Assembly: GCA_902616675.1 (NCBI GenBank)
Contig: CACMTV010000001.1
Location: forward strand, 186,001-250,000
Reading direction: 5' to 3'
Origin: an uncultured Pelagibacteraceae bacterium
Lineage (GTDB): Bacteria; Pseudomonadota; Alphaproteobacteria; Pelagibacterales; Pelagibacteraceae
DNA length: 64,000 nt
The notes beneath the pieces are model-generated. The model saw only the letters and a program-made list of their open reading frames with translations. It had not been told where the DNA came from and did no database searches. How positions within the stretch are numbered: the first letter of the stretch is position 1; each line of letters begins with the position of its first letter. Positions 19,665-30,094 of the stretch are shown here, piece by piece. The position numbers and the translations under genes are program-made.

Positions 19665-20240
19665 ATGGAATCAGTTAAAAATTTAAAGCAAACTAATATT
19701 TTAAAGTATTTTCTTATAATTTTAATAAGCTCAACTTTATTAGCAATTTCAGCAAAACTTAAAATACCATTTTATCCCGTTCCTATGACTATGCAAACAT
19801 TTGTAGTGCTTTTAATTGGTGTATGTTTTGGCTGGAAATTAGGAGGAGTTATAATTTCTTTTTATTTGCTTGAAGGTATTGTTGGATTACCTGTTTTTTC
19901 TGGCACTCCTGAAAAAGGATCTGGTATAATATACTTTGTTGGGCCAACTATGGGATATCTAATAGGATTTATCTTTGCTGCCATGCTTAGTGGCTTTTTT
20001 AAATTCAACAAAAATATTTTATTAAATTTTTTAAAGTTAGTTTTAAGTGTTAGTATTATTTATTTTTTAGGCATTATATGGCTTGGTACATTAATTGGTT
20101 GGAGCAAACCAATAATTGAATTAGGGGTTACGCCCTTTTTGTTAGCTGAAATTTTTAAGATAGTATTACTCTCATTAATTGTAACTATGTTTAATAAAAA
20201 GTTATCTGAATTGAGAAAGTGGATCGGACTATCTTGGTGA
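19665..20240 (+). CDS. bioY: BioY-family biotin transporter
   Basis: A 191-residue membrane protein with about six helices. Motifs ISAKLKIPFYPVPMTMQTFV near 29-48 and GPTMGYLIGFI near 93-103 are diagnostic for the BioY substrate-binding component. BioY can import biotin alone or with EcfA/EcfT; neither is seen here. AGAGG lies about 10 bases upstream of the ATG. The upstream ABC ATPase is close enough for co-transcription, but it is of a different class, so functional coupling is unproven. It overlaps the convergent regA by 12 bp. Confidence 0.92.
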   Translation: MESVKNLKQTNILKYFLIILISSTLLAISAKLKIPFYPVPMTMQTFVVLLIGVCFGWKLGGVIISFYLLEGIVGLPVFSGTPEKGSGIIYFVGPTMGYLIGFIFAAMLSGFFKFNKNILLNFLKLVLSVSIIYFLGIIWLGTLIGWSKPIIELGVTPFLLAEIFKIVLLSLIVTMFNKKLSELRKWIGLSW

Positions 20241-20801
20241 TCTTTTAGACAAAATTCTCTGTAAAGTTCTTCGGTGCATTTTTAAACGCCTAGCAGTTTC
20301 AGAAACATTTCTGTTACATAGTTCAAAAACTCTGTGGATATGTTCCCATTTTACTCTATCAGCCGACATTGGATTTTCGGGTGGTTTTGCTTTCGACTCT
20401 GGAGCAGCTAACAAAGCTGATTCTACATCGTCTGCATCCACAGGTTTAGCTATATAATCAATTGCCCCTGCTTTAACAGCTGCTACCGCTGTAGGAAGGT
20501 TCCCATAGCCCGTAAGCATCACGATACGAGCATCTGATTTGTTCTTAGAGAGCTCTTTGATGACGTCTAGACCATTTCCATCCTCAAGTCTGAGATCTAC
20601 TACTGCAAAGTTTGGAGGCGAATTTTTGACTATTTCAAGCCCTTCGACCACTGTTTTGGCTTCTTTAACTATAAAGCCCTTTTTTTCCATAGCTCTTGAA
20701 AGTCTTCCCCTAAGAGGATCGTCATCATCAAGAATTAACAACGATTTATCTTGAAAATCACTTAGATTTAGCTGTGGTGTTTGTAAATTTGTCTTTCTCA
20801 T
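20229..20801 (-). CDS. regA: RegA/PrrA/ActR-family redox response regulator
   Basis: A 190-residue two-domain regulator. The receiver carries acidic residues 25-27 and phospho-acceptor Asp69 in AVVDLRLEDGNG. The C-terminal Fis-type helix-turn-helix (NVSETARRLKMHRRTLQRIL) is almost invariant in this family. With RegB it controls respiration, carbon and redox genes. Its kinase partner is not adjacent but lies 3.3 kb away on the same strand (24078-25367), with a polyamine operon in between on the other strand. Confidence 0.93.
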   Translation of the reverse strand: MRKTNLQTPQLNLSDFQDKSLLILDDDDPLRGRLSRAMEKKGFIVKEAKTVVEGLEIVKNSPPNFAVVDLRLEDGNGLDVIKELSKNKSDARIVMLTGYGNLPTAVAAVKAGAIDYIAKPVDADDVESALLAAPESKAKPPENPMSADRVKWEHIHRVFELCNRNVSETARRLKMHRRTLQRILSKRSPR

Positions 20802-20980
20802 ACAATAGCATATAGGTGCCTTAGAAGAATTTACAACCCGCTTAAATGGATAATTCTTTCATAACAGCCATGCATTTTTTTCTTTACATAAGGAGAAAAA
20901 ACACTAAAAAACGAACAAATAAGAGTTTTTTATAAATTTTTTGAAAACTCTTTTGTGTTAATTAACGGGGGACACATGAA
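20802..20980 (+). promoter_or_regulatory. 179-bp intergenic leader upstream of the decarboxylase gene; candidate regulatory RNA
   Basis: This is one of the two longest gaps in a window where most gaps are under 60 bp. It holds a stem-loop (AAGAGTTTT at 20921-20929 with AAAACTCTT at 20944-20952) followed by a short T run, a GGAG at 20892-20895, and a G-rich ribosome-binding site (GGGGGA) 8 bases before ATG 20981. Alphaproteobacterial ornithine decarboxylase genes are known to carry a conserved 5' RNA element, the speF motif. Position and length fit that idea, but I could not align it to the published consensus by eye. The hairpin could equally be an ordinary attenuator. The divergent regA promoter must also lie here. 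Confidence 0.4.
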
Positions 20981-22159
20981 ATGGAAAAATTTAGTAACGT
21001 TAACGAACTAGTTAACACACTTAAACCAGTAAATCCTGTATACTGTATACGCCCGAGTACCATTAAAAATTCTGTTAAATTTTTTAAAGATAAATTTCCT
21101 GGTGAAATATTATATGCTGTCAAAACTAATCCGAATGAGTATGTGTTAAAACAAATTATAAAAAATGGTATAGACAGATTTGATGTTGCCTCAATTAATG
21201 AAGTTAAACTAATAAGAAAAATTAGTCCTAAATCAAAATTATATTTTATGCACCCAATTAAAAGTAGGGAAGATATTGCATCAGCTTATTTTGATTATAA
21301 TGTAAAGGATTTTTCTTTAGATACAAAAGAAGAGTTAATGAAAATTTTAAACTCTACTAAAAACGCTAAAGATTTAAATTTGTTTGTAAGAGTTGCGGTA
21401 TCGAATGAGCATGCTGAATTAGATCTTTCAAGAAAGTTCGGGGCATTAGCAAGTGAAGCCTTAGGTTTGGTAAGGTTATGTAAACAACACTCAAAAAAAT
21501 TAGGTATTAGCTTTCATGTAGGTTCTCAATGTATGCATAAAATTTCTTTTTCAAAAGGATTAAAAGAAATTTTAAATATAATCAAGAAAACTAAAATTAT
21601 TCCAGACACTATTAATGTTGGTGGAGGTTTTCCCTCTATCTATCCAGATTTAAGACCTGAGCCTTTAGAAAATTACTTTAAAGAAATTAAGCAAGGTTTA
21701 GAAAACCTGAAACTTGAGAAAATGCCGGAGGTGATTTGTGAACCTGGAAGAGCTTTGGTAGCTGAAAGTGGCTCTGCTATAGTAAGAGTTAATCTTAGAA
21801 AAAAAGATAAGCTTTATATTAATGATGGTACTTATGGATCCTTATTTGATGCAGGTGTACCTAATTTTATATTACCCTCAAGATTAATAACGAACGGAAG
21901 AATTCAATCAAAAAAAATTACTGCTTTCCAATTTTACGGTCCAACTTGTGATAGTTTAGATTATATGAAGGGGCCTTTTTTATTACCCAACAATATCAAA
22001 GAAGGTGATTATATAGAGCTTGGCCAATTGGGAGCTTACTCGCTTACATTTAGAACTAAATTTAATGGTTTTTATTCAAATACTATTGTAGAACTCAGTG
22101 ACAAACCAATAATGTCATTATACAATAATACTGGTAAATTTAATTACTTAGTAGCTTAA
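20981..22159 (+). CDS. Type III PLP-dependent decarboxylase (ornithine/arginine decarboxylase family)
   Basis: A 392-residue alanine-racemase-fold decarboxylase. The PLP lysine is Lys48 in YAVKTN. FHVGSQ, the phosphate-binding VGGGFPSIYPD and EPGRALVAESG follow, and the partner-subunit catalytic Cys is in GPTCDSLDYM near 324. The family makes putrescine from ornithine, though members act on lysine, arginine or carboxynorspermidine. The downstream agmatinase makes an arginine-to-agmatine step possible. ATG 20981 follows GGGGGA at good spacing; an ATG four bases earlier is out of frame. The stop and the next start share one base (TAATG). Confidence 0.88.
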   Translation: MEKFSNVNELVNTLKPVNPVYCIRPSTIKNSVKFFKDKFPGEILYAVKTNPNEYVLKQIIKNGIDRFDVASINEVKLIRKISPKSKLYFMHPIKSREDIASAYFDYNVKDFSLDTKEELMKILNSTKNAKDLNLFVRVAVSNEHAELDLSRKFGALASEALGLVRLCKQHSKKLGISFHVGSQCMHKISFSKGLKEILNIIKKTKIIPDTINVGGGFPSIYPDLRPEPLENYFKEIKQGLENLKLEKMPEVICEPGRALVAESGSAIVRVNLRKKDKLYINDGTYGSLFDAGVPNFILPSRLITNGRIQSKKITAFQFYGPTCDSLDYMKGPFLLPNNIKEGDYIELGQLGAYSLTFRTKFNGFYSNTIVELSDKPIMSLYNNTGKFNYLVA

Positions 22160-23205
22160 TGAGTAAAAAAAATAGTCCTGCAGCAGGACATAACAAAAAA
22201 TCGTTTCTTAATAAGCCTATCGAACACATAGACATCACAAAATTTGATGCTCGAGATATAATTAAGTCGATGAGCAAAATGTCATTTACCTCAAGAGATA
22301 CGGCTAACGCCTCAAAGATATTTAATGAGATGATTGAAGATAAATCATGCTCTATTTTTTTAACATTGGCAGGTTCAACTTCAGCTGGTGGTTGTATGAA
22401 ATTATATTCTGATTTAGTTAAGTATAATATGGTGGATGCTATTGTCGCAACAGGTGCCTCGATTGTTGATATGGATTTTTTTGAAGCCCTAGGCTTCAAA
22501 CATTATCAAGGTTCACAATTTGAAGATGATACCAAATTAAGAGAAAACTACGTTGATAGAATATACGACACTTATATTGATGAAGAAGAATTACAAGCTT
22601 GTGATCAAAAAATTTGTGATATCGCAAATTCTTTAGAACCTAAAACTTATACTTCAAGAGAATTTATAAGTGAAATGGGAAGATATTTAAAAAAGAATTC
22701 TAAAAAGAAAGATTCTCTAATTGAAACTGCTTTTGATAACAATGTTCCGATTTTTTGCCCAGCATTTACAGATAGCTCGGCCGGTTTTGGTTTGGTAATG
22801 CATCAGGAACAAAATCCGAATAAACATCTTACAATTGACTCTATAAGAGAGTTTAGAGAATTAACCGAAATTAAGCTTAGATCAAAGCAGTCAGGTTTAC
22901 TTATGATTGGTGGAGGAGTTCCAAAAAATTTTATACAAGATACAGTTGTATGTGCTGAATTGTTAGGCAAAAAAGTTGATATGCATAAGTATGCTGTTCA
23001 AATTACAGTTGCAGATACCCGAGATGGTGCTTGTAGTAGCTCAACTCTTAAAGAAGCAAGTTCTTGGGGTAAAGTTGATATATCAAAAGAGCAAATGGTT
23101 TTTGCTGAGGCAACCAGTGTGTTGCCACTTATAGCGAGCGATGCTTTTCATAGAAAAAATTGGAAAAAAAGAGACAAAAGAGAATTTTCTAAAATTTTTA
23201 AATAA
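22159..23205 (+). CDS. Deoxyhypusine-synthase-like protein (putative polyamine aminobutyltransferase)
   Basis: A 348-residue protein of the deoxyhypusine synthase family: LTLAGSTSAGG near 72-82, IVATGASIVDMDFFEALG near 95-112, IGGGVPKNF near 250, and a SSWGK motif whose Lys (about 304) matches the lysine that forms the covalent intermediate in DHS. Bacteria lack eIF5A, so it is unlikely to make deoxyhypusine. Bacterial relatives are thought to transfer the aminobutyl group of a polyamine to another amine, giving homospermidine or a guanidino analogue. It is coupled to the decarboxylase (TAATG) and followed one base later by the agmatinase. Confidence 0.87.
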   Translation: MSKKNSPAAGHNKKSFLNKPIEHIDITKFDARDIIKSMSKMSFTSRDTANASKIFNEMIEDKSCSIFLTLAGSTSAGGCMKLYSDLVKYNMVDAIVATGASIVDMDFFEALGFKHYQGSQFEDDTKLRENYVDRIYDTYIDEEELQACDQKICDIANSLEPKTYTSREFISEMGRYLKKNSKKKDSLIETAFDNNVPIFCPAFTDSSAGFGLVMHQEQNPNKHLTIDSIREFRELTEIKLRSKQSGLLMIGGGVPKNFIQDTVVCAELLGKKVDMHKYAVQITVADTRDGACSSSTLKEASSWGKVDISKEQMVFAEATSVLPLIASDAFHRKNWKKRDKREFSKIFK

Positions 23206-23206
23206 G

Positions 23207-24103
23207 ATGAAATATCTAAAACAGAAAGATGGTTTTTTGGGATACGATGCTAATACAAAAATTAAAAATAAAGTTGTAGTAGTACCATTTGGACTAGAAA
23301 AAACAGTTTCATATGGAGGTGGCACAAAGAATGCGCCAAAAGAAATTATCAAAGCTTCTCATCAAGTTGAGCTATTTGATGAAGAGTTGAATAAAGAAAC
23401 ATTCAGACATATAGGTATTAGAACTTTAAAACCCTTTAAAATTAAAAATCAAATTAAATCCGCTATGACTCAAATATCTAATATAAATCAACAAATTCTA
23501 TCAAAAAAATTATTTCCATTTGTTTTAGGGGGTGAACATTCTATCACAAGTGGCTCAATAAGACCTTTTGTAAAAAAATATAAGAGTCTTTATATTCTTC
23601 ATTTTGACGCTCATGCAGATTTGAGGGAAAAATATAATGGAGAAAAATATTCTCACGCAACAGCCATTAGAAGATGCCTAGATTTTAAAAATGTGAAAGT
23701 TATATCATTTGGTATAAGAAATTTGTCAAAGGAAGAAATGAATTTTTATAATAATAATAGAAAAAAAATTAAAATTTTTTGGGGAAGTAATAAAAATAAA
23801 TGGAAAATATCTGAAATTCGTAAAATATTTAAAAATAAAAATGTTTACATCACATTTGACGTTGATGGTTTTGACTCTAGTTTAATGCCAGCTACCGGCA
23901 CCCCAGAACCTGGTGGAATGTTTTGGAACGATGTTATGCCTATACTAAAAAATGTATGCTCAGTTTCCAATGTAGTTGGCGCAGATATTAATGAACTTGC
24001 ACCAATCAAAAATTTTAATTCATGTAATTTTTTGACAGCAAAACTAGCATATAAAATAATATCTTACGTATTTGAATTTAAGCCGAAATACTCAAATCGC
24101 TAA
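23207..24103 (+). CDS. speB: Agmatinase/arginase-family ureohydrolase
   Basis: A 298-residue ureohydrolase with all metal-binding motifs: GGEHSITSG, LHFDAHADLR, a SHATAIRR loop and TFDVDGFDSSLMPATGTPEPGG (in two adjoining parts). The family releases urea from agmatine, arginine or guanidino acids. Operon position favours agmatine to putrescine, but a guanidinylated polyamine is also possible. The start ATG 23207 lies one base after the preceding stop; a longer frame from 23141 would sit inside that gene. Its 3' end overlaps the convergent regB by 26 bp. Confidence 0.87.
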   Translation: MKYLKQKDGFLGYDANTKIKNKVVVVPFGLEKTVSYGGGTKNAPKEIIKASHQVELFDEELNKETFRHIGIRTLKPFKIKNQIKSAMTQISNINQQILSKKLFPFVLGGEHSITSGSIRPFVKKYKSLYILHFDAHADLREKYNGEKYSHATAIRRCLDFKNVKVISFGIRNLSKEEMNFYNNNRKKIKIFWGSNKNKWKISEIRKIFKNKNVYITFDVDGFDSSLMPATGTPEPGGMFWNDVMPILKNVCSVSNVVGADINELAPIKNFNSCNFLTAKLAYKIISYVFEFKPKYSNR

Positions 24104-25367
24104 CACTCCACTTTATTTTCACTTTAGCGCCTTTTAAGGAACTATCATTATCGAATGATATAACAGCTGATTGCCTTTCTAGCAGAGTTTTGCCTAAAAA
24201 AGTTCCTAATCCTAATCCTGCATTAATTTTAGATAATTTTGATTTTGATTTTATATATGGCTCTCCAAGAGCTTTAATAATATCCTCTGGGAAACCAGGG
24301 CCATCATCCTCAATAAGAACATATAAATTTATGTTATCACTAACAATTGAAATAAGTATATCCTGATTTGAAAATTTAACTGCATTCCCTATAAAGTTCC
24401 TTAATCCATAAACAAGTTCGGGGTTTCTTCTTATGTCTATTTTATTTACATCTTTATCTGTGTTCAATTCAATTTTTTTTTCAGAGGACTCTTTGAAGGA
24501 TTTTATTATTTCCTCTAATAAATCTTCAAAAGACATTGAACTTAAGAATTCATCACTAATAATTTTTTTTTGAGATATTTTTTTTAAAATTTCACTGCAC
24601 CTTTTAGTTTGGCTTATCAGTAAATCTATGTCTTTTGTTAGTTTTGAACTATCTCCAACTTCTTTTCTCATTTCTTTAGCAACTACTGAGATTGTGGCTA
24701 GAGGTGTGCCCAAAGAATGAGCTGCTGCTGCTGCTTGTCCTCCCAAAGACTCTAATTCATATTCTTTTGCCAATATTTGTTGAAGTTTATTTAAAGCATC
24801 CGACCTTTTTTTTGTTTCTCCCGCAAAACGAATACCAAAATAACTTAAAAAAATAAGGCCAATTATTAAAGAAATTAAAATTCCTGTTACATAATAATTT
24901 GGAAACGATAGAACGTATTCTTCCATTCCAGGTAATGGCAAATTGAAAAATGTCAGAGTAAATAATAAAAATATTGTTAATGTACCAAGTATGATTGTGC
25001 TTCCCATACTTAAGAAAGTTGATGAAACAATTGTTGGAACTATTAAAAGAATCGCGAAAGGATTAAAAATTCCACCTGTGAAAAATAAAAGAACACTTAA
25101 CTGAATTATATCATAAACCAAAAATATGGTTGAATACAAATCTTTTAGCAAAGTCACTTTTAATCCAAATTGTAAATAAATATTTGTAAAAAGACCTATA
25201 AAAATTACTACATGGCAAAGTAATACTGGAAAATTTAAATCTAGAAAAAAATATACTAAGTTAACTGAAAAAAGCTGACCAAAAATTGCTATCCATCTTA
25301 AAAATACAAGAGTTTTTCTATCTAAATTTAGGTTTTCCTCTAACCTGAAAATAGTAGCAAGATCCAT
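24078..25367 (-). CDS. regB: RegB/PrrB/ActS-family redox-sensing histidine kinase
   Basis: A 429-residue sensor with about six N-terminal membrane helices. The ubiquinone-binding motif GGIFNPF (98-104, consensus GGxxNPF) is present. The H-box AAAAAHSLGTPLATI contains His217, and Cys257 in SQTKRCSEIL corresponds to the redox-active cysteine of RegB. The HATPase domain ends with GLGLGTFLGKTLLERQ. It phosphorylates RegA in response to quinone or redox state. It overlaps the convergent agmatinase gene and sits 5 bp after gyrB on the same strand. The usual partner senC is not between regB and regA here. Confidence 0.92.
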   Translation of the reverse strand: MDLATIFRLEENLNLDRKTLVFLRWIAIFGQLFSVNLVYFFLDLNFPVLLCHVVIFIGLFTNIYLQFGLKVTLLKDLYSTIFLVYDIIQLSVLLFFTGGIFNPFAILLIVPTIVSSTFLSMGSTIILGTLTIFLLFTLTFFNLPLPGMEEYVLSFPNYYVTGILISLIIGLIFLSYFGIRFAGETKKRSDALNKLQQILAKEYELESLGGQAAAAAHSLGTPLATISVVAKEMRKEVGDSSKLTKDIDLLISQTKRCSEILKKISQKKIISDEFLSSMSFEDLLEEIIKSFKESSEKKIELNTDKDVNKIDIRRNPELVYGLRNFIGNAVKFSNQDILISIVSDNINLYVLIEDDGPGFPEDIIKALGEPYIKSKSKLSKINAGLGLGTFLGKTLLERQSAVISFDNDSSLKGAKVKIKWSVSDLSISA

Positions 25368-25372
25368 GAGTT

Positions 25373-27442
<2,070 letters not shown>

Positions 27443-27463
27443 TTAAATATTAAAATTTTAATT

Positions 27464-27493
27464 TTTATATCATTTTTTATAAACAATATACAA
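27464..27493 (-). promoter_or_regulatory. Possible sigma-70 promoter of gyrB
   Basis: On the minus strand TTGTAT (complement of 27488-27493) is followed after 18 bp by TATAAA (complement of 27464-27469), 21 bp before the gyrB ATG. It lies downstream of a terminator that ends dnaN, so gyrB needs a promoter in this gap. The AT-rich background makes chance matches likely. Confidence 0.35.
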
Positions 27494-27552
27494 TCGACTT
27501 ACATTTTGATCGTCTATTAATAACAAATACCAACGGTTTTAGAGGAATTTTT

Positions 27553-27580
27553 AAAAAAAAAAGATAAAATCTAATCTTTT
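27553..27580 (-). terminator. Intrinsic terminator at the end of dnaN
   Basis: On the minus strand AAAAGAT (complement of 27574-27580) pairs with ATCTTTT (complement of 27559-27565) around an 8-nt loop, followed by an uninterrupted run of Ts (complement of the ten As at 27553-27562). The stem begins inside the dnaN stop codon. It separates dnaA-dnaN transcription from gyrB. Confidence 0.65.
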
Positions 27581-28694
27581 AAATTTTCATCGGCATTATC
27601 ACATAAAAACTGTTTTTATCAGAATTATCGAACACTAAGACTGGAGATGTTGAATTTTTGAGGCTAAAAGTTAAGTCTTTATCTTCTATCTCAGAGGCTA
27701 TATCTATCAAATATTTAGAATTAAAACCTATAACAAGATCATCTCCATCATATTTAGCTGCAACGATTTCATTTCCATCTCCTGAATTCGTACTATTTAC
27801 AGACAATTTTAATTTGTCACGACTTAATTCCAATTTAACACCCTCTTTTCTATCAATTGATACTGAAGCCACTCTTTCAACTGAATTAATAAAATCAGAA
27901 GAAGTAACTGTTAACGTTTTTGTATTTTCTTTAGGAACTACTTTTTGATAATCTGGGAACTTTCCATCAATAACTTTTGAAATTAAATTTATGTTTCCCA
28001 ATGAAAATTTAATTTTGCTAGCACTTACTTGAAGGGTTAAATTTGCATCTATATTGTCTAATAATGAGCATAACTGAAAGACTGTTTTTCTTGGGATTAT
28101 GACCGAAGAAAAACTTTTTACATTATTGACTAAAATACTGCTCGAAGAAAGTCTATGACTATCAGTAGCAACTCCCGTTAAGAAAGTATTTTTATTAGAC
28201 TCAGTGGCGTGAAGGTAAATACCATTAAGATAGTGACGAGTATCGTCATTTGAAATTGATATTTTTGTTTTGTTAAGTAATGATAAAAATTTTTTTTTAT
28301 CAATCTCTATTTTTTCACTTTCGAACTTGTCATCAAAAGTTGGAAAATTACTTGAAGGTAAACACAATAAATTAAAATCTGAATTTTTAGATTTTAAACT
28401 TAATTTGTTCTCACTTTTTAAGGTAAAATTTATTTCAGTTCCCTGAGGAATTTTTCTTAATATATCAAACAGAACATTCGCGGATGTTGTTGTATTTCCT
28501 TCTTCTACAACTTTTAAGTCAGATATTTCATCATAAAAAACTATATCTAAATCAGTAGCTATGATTTCTAATTTATTATTTTTTAAACTAAGAAGAACGT
28601 TTGAAAGAATAGGTAACGTATTTTTTTTCTCTACTACTCCTTGAACAAAGTTTAGAGATTTAAGTAACACGTCTCTATTAATATCAAATTGCAT
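27579..28694 (-). CDS. dnaN: DNA polymerase III beta subunit (sliding clamp)
   Basis: A 371-residue clamp with three repeated domains. Recognisable motifs include TLPILSNVLL near 27-36, the middle DTRHYLNGIYLH, and the C-terminal VIMPMKI, the usual family ending. The ring tethers DNA polymerase to template. It starts 5 bp after the dnaA stop and so is probably co-transcribed with dnaA. recF, which usually follows dnaN, is absent from this position. Confidence 0.96.
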   Translation of the reverse strand: MQFDINRDVLLKSLNFVQGVVEKKNTLPILSNVLLSLKNNKLEIIATDLDIVFYDEISDLKVVEEGNTTTSANVLFDILRKIPQGTEINFTLKSENKLSLKSKNSDFNLLCLPSSNFPTFDDKFESEKIEIDKKKFLSLLNKTKISISNDDTRHYLNGIYLHATESNKNTFLTGVATDSHRLSSSSILVNNVKSFSSVIIPRKTVFQLCSLLDNIDANLTLQVSASKIKFSLGNINLISKVIDGKFPDYQKVVPKENTKTLTVTSSDFINSVERVASVSIDRKEGVKLELSRDKLKLSVNSTNSGDGNEIVAAKYDGDDLVIGFNSKYLIDIASEIEDKDLTFSLKNSTSPVLVFDNSDKNSFYVIMPMKI

Positions 28695-28699
28695 CAGTA

Positions 28700-30094
28700 T
28701 TAATTTTCTAACAAAAGGCTTTTAATCTGTAATAGATTTTTTTTCATTTCTTCGTCTTTTTCTGATAATTTTGTAATAGTTTTTACAGCATGTATTACAG
28801 TGGTGTGGTCTCTATTAGCAAATCTTCTTCCAATTTCAGGTAATGATCTTGTAGTTAATCTTTTAGCCAAAAACATCGCTATTTGTCTTGGACGTGCTAA
28901 TGGTCTAGATCTTCTTTGAGACAACATATCACTTAAGGAAATATTAAAATAATTTGAAACTGTATTTTGAATTTTATCTACTGTAACGATCTTTGCTTGA
29001 TTAAATACATCTTTGAGAATGCTCTTGCAGTCATTAATGTTTAAAACTCTCTTATTAAGGCGACTAAAAGCAACTACTCTGTTTAGAACTCCGATTAATT
29101 CCCTAATATTTGTTTTGGCTTCTGTTGCAATAAAATTAATTACTTCCTCAGAAATGTTTATATGCTCTTTAAATTGATTTTGAATGTGATTTATTCTATT
29201 CAAAATTATTCTTTTTTTCAGCTCTAAATCAGGCACATCAATATCAATAATTAAACCACCAGAAAGTCTTGATTTAATTCTTTCTTGCACTCGATCAAGT
29301 TTCAAGGGTGGTCTATCGGCGGAAATAATAATTTGGGAACCTTTCTCTAAAAGACTGTTAAATGTATGGAAAAATTCTTCTTGGAGGCTCTCTTTGCCTC
29401 TTATGAATTGAATATCATCGATTATGAATACTGAGGACTTTCTGAAAAAATCCTTAAAATTAACCATGTCATTTTTCTTAATTGATTTGATAAAATGATA
29501 CATAAATCTCTCTGCCGAAATAAACATTACCTCTTTAGTAGATTGTAGCTCTAAACCTATAGCGTTAAGCAAATGCGTCTTCCCAAGTCCAACACCCCCA
29601 TAGATGTACAGAGGATTATAACGAGATGTGTGTTCACATACTTTTTTTGAATAAGATAGAGCAACTTCGTTACTTGTTCCTTTTATAAAATTATCAAAAT
29701 TTAAATTGGGATTAAGTCTGTTATAGTTAAGTATAGAATCTTTTATTTCAGTTACTTTATTAAAATCTTCAATTTTGAAATCATCGCTTCTGCTATTTTT
29801 TTGATCTTCAATAATTTTAAACTCTATCCTAGTAAGACTAAGCTTAAAATTTTTTACAAGCTCTAAAATTTTGTCTAGATACCTAGAAACTATCCAATCT
29901 CTAAAAAACCTTGTGGGAACGCCTAAAACTAAATAATCATTGTATTCTTTTACTAATGTTATGCTTTTTAGCCAGCTGCTGTAAACTTCTTCCCCAAAAT
30001 TCTTTTGAAATTCAGATTGTAAATCAGACCAATCGATTGTTTTTTCTTCTTCTGAAATGAAAGTGTTTTGTTGATTGGTTGATTTATTTTTCAT
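28700..30094 (-). CDS. dnaA: Chromosomal replication initiator
   Basis: A 464-residue DnaA: N-terminal domain I (DWSDLQSEFQKNFGEEVYSSWL), a short variable linker, then the AAA+ domain with Walker A GGVGLGKTH (166-174) and Walker B VFIIDDIQFI. The DNA-binding domain IV has the signature PEIGRRFANRDHTTVIHAV. It opens the origin and starts replication. No DnaA-box cluster (TTATCCACA-like) is visible in the flanking gaps, so the origin is probably elsewhere. Confidence 0.97.
   Translation of the reverse strand: MKNKSTNQQNTFISEEEKTIDWSDLQSEFQKNFGEEVYSSWLKSITLVKEYNDYLVLGVPTRFFRDWIVSRYLDKILELVKNFKLSLTRIEFKIIEDQKNSRSDDFKIEDFNKVTEIKDSILNYNRLNPNLNFDNFIKGTSNEVALSYSKKVCEHTSRYNPLYIYGGVGLGKTHLLNAIGLELQSTKEVMFISAERFMYHFIKSIKKNDMVNFKDFFRKSSVFIIDDIQFIRGKESLQEEFFHTFNSLLEKGSQIIISADRPPLKLDRVQERIKSRLSGGLIIDIDVPDLELKKRIILNRINHIQNQFKEHINISEEVINFIATEAKTNIRELIGVLNRVVAFSRLNKRVLNINDCKSILKDVFNQAKIVTVDKIQNTVSNYFNISLSDMLSQRRSRPLARPRQIAMFLAKRLTTRSLPEIGRRFANRDHTTVIHAVKTITKLSEKDEEMKKNLLQIKSLLLEN

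Noticed and set aside
23141..23206. Upstream start for the agmatinase gene
   Set aside because: The extra 22 codons overlap the end of the deoxyhypusine-synthase-like gene in another frame and do not match the family; ATG 23207 directly follows that stop.
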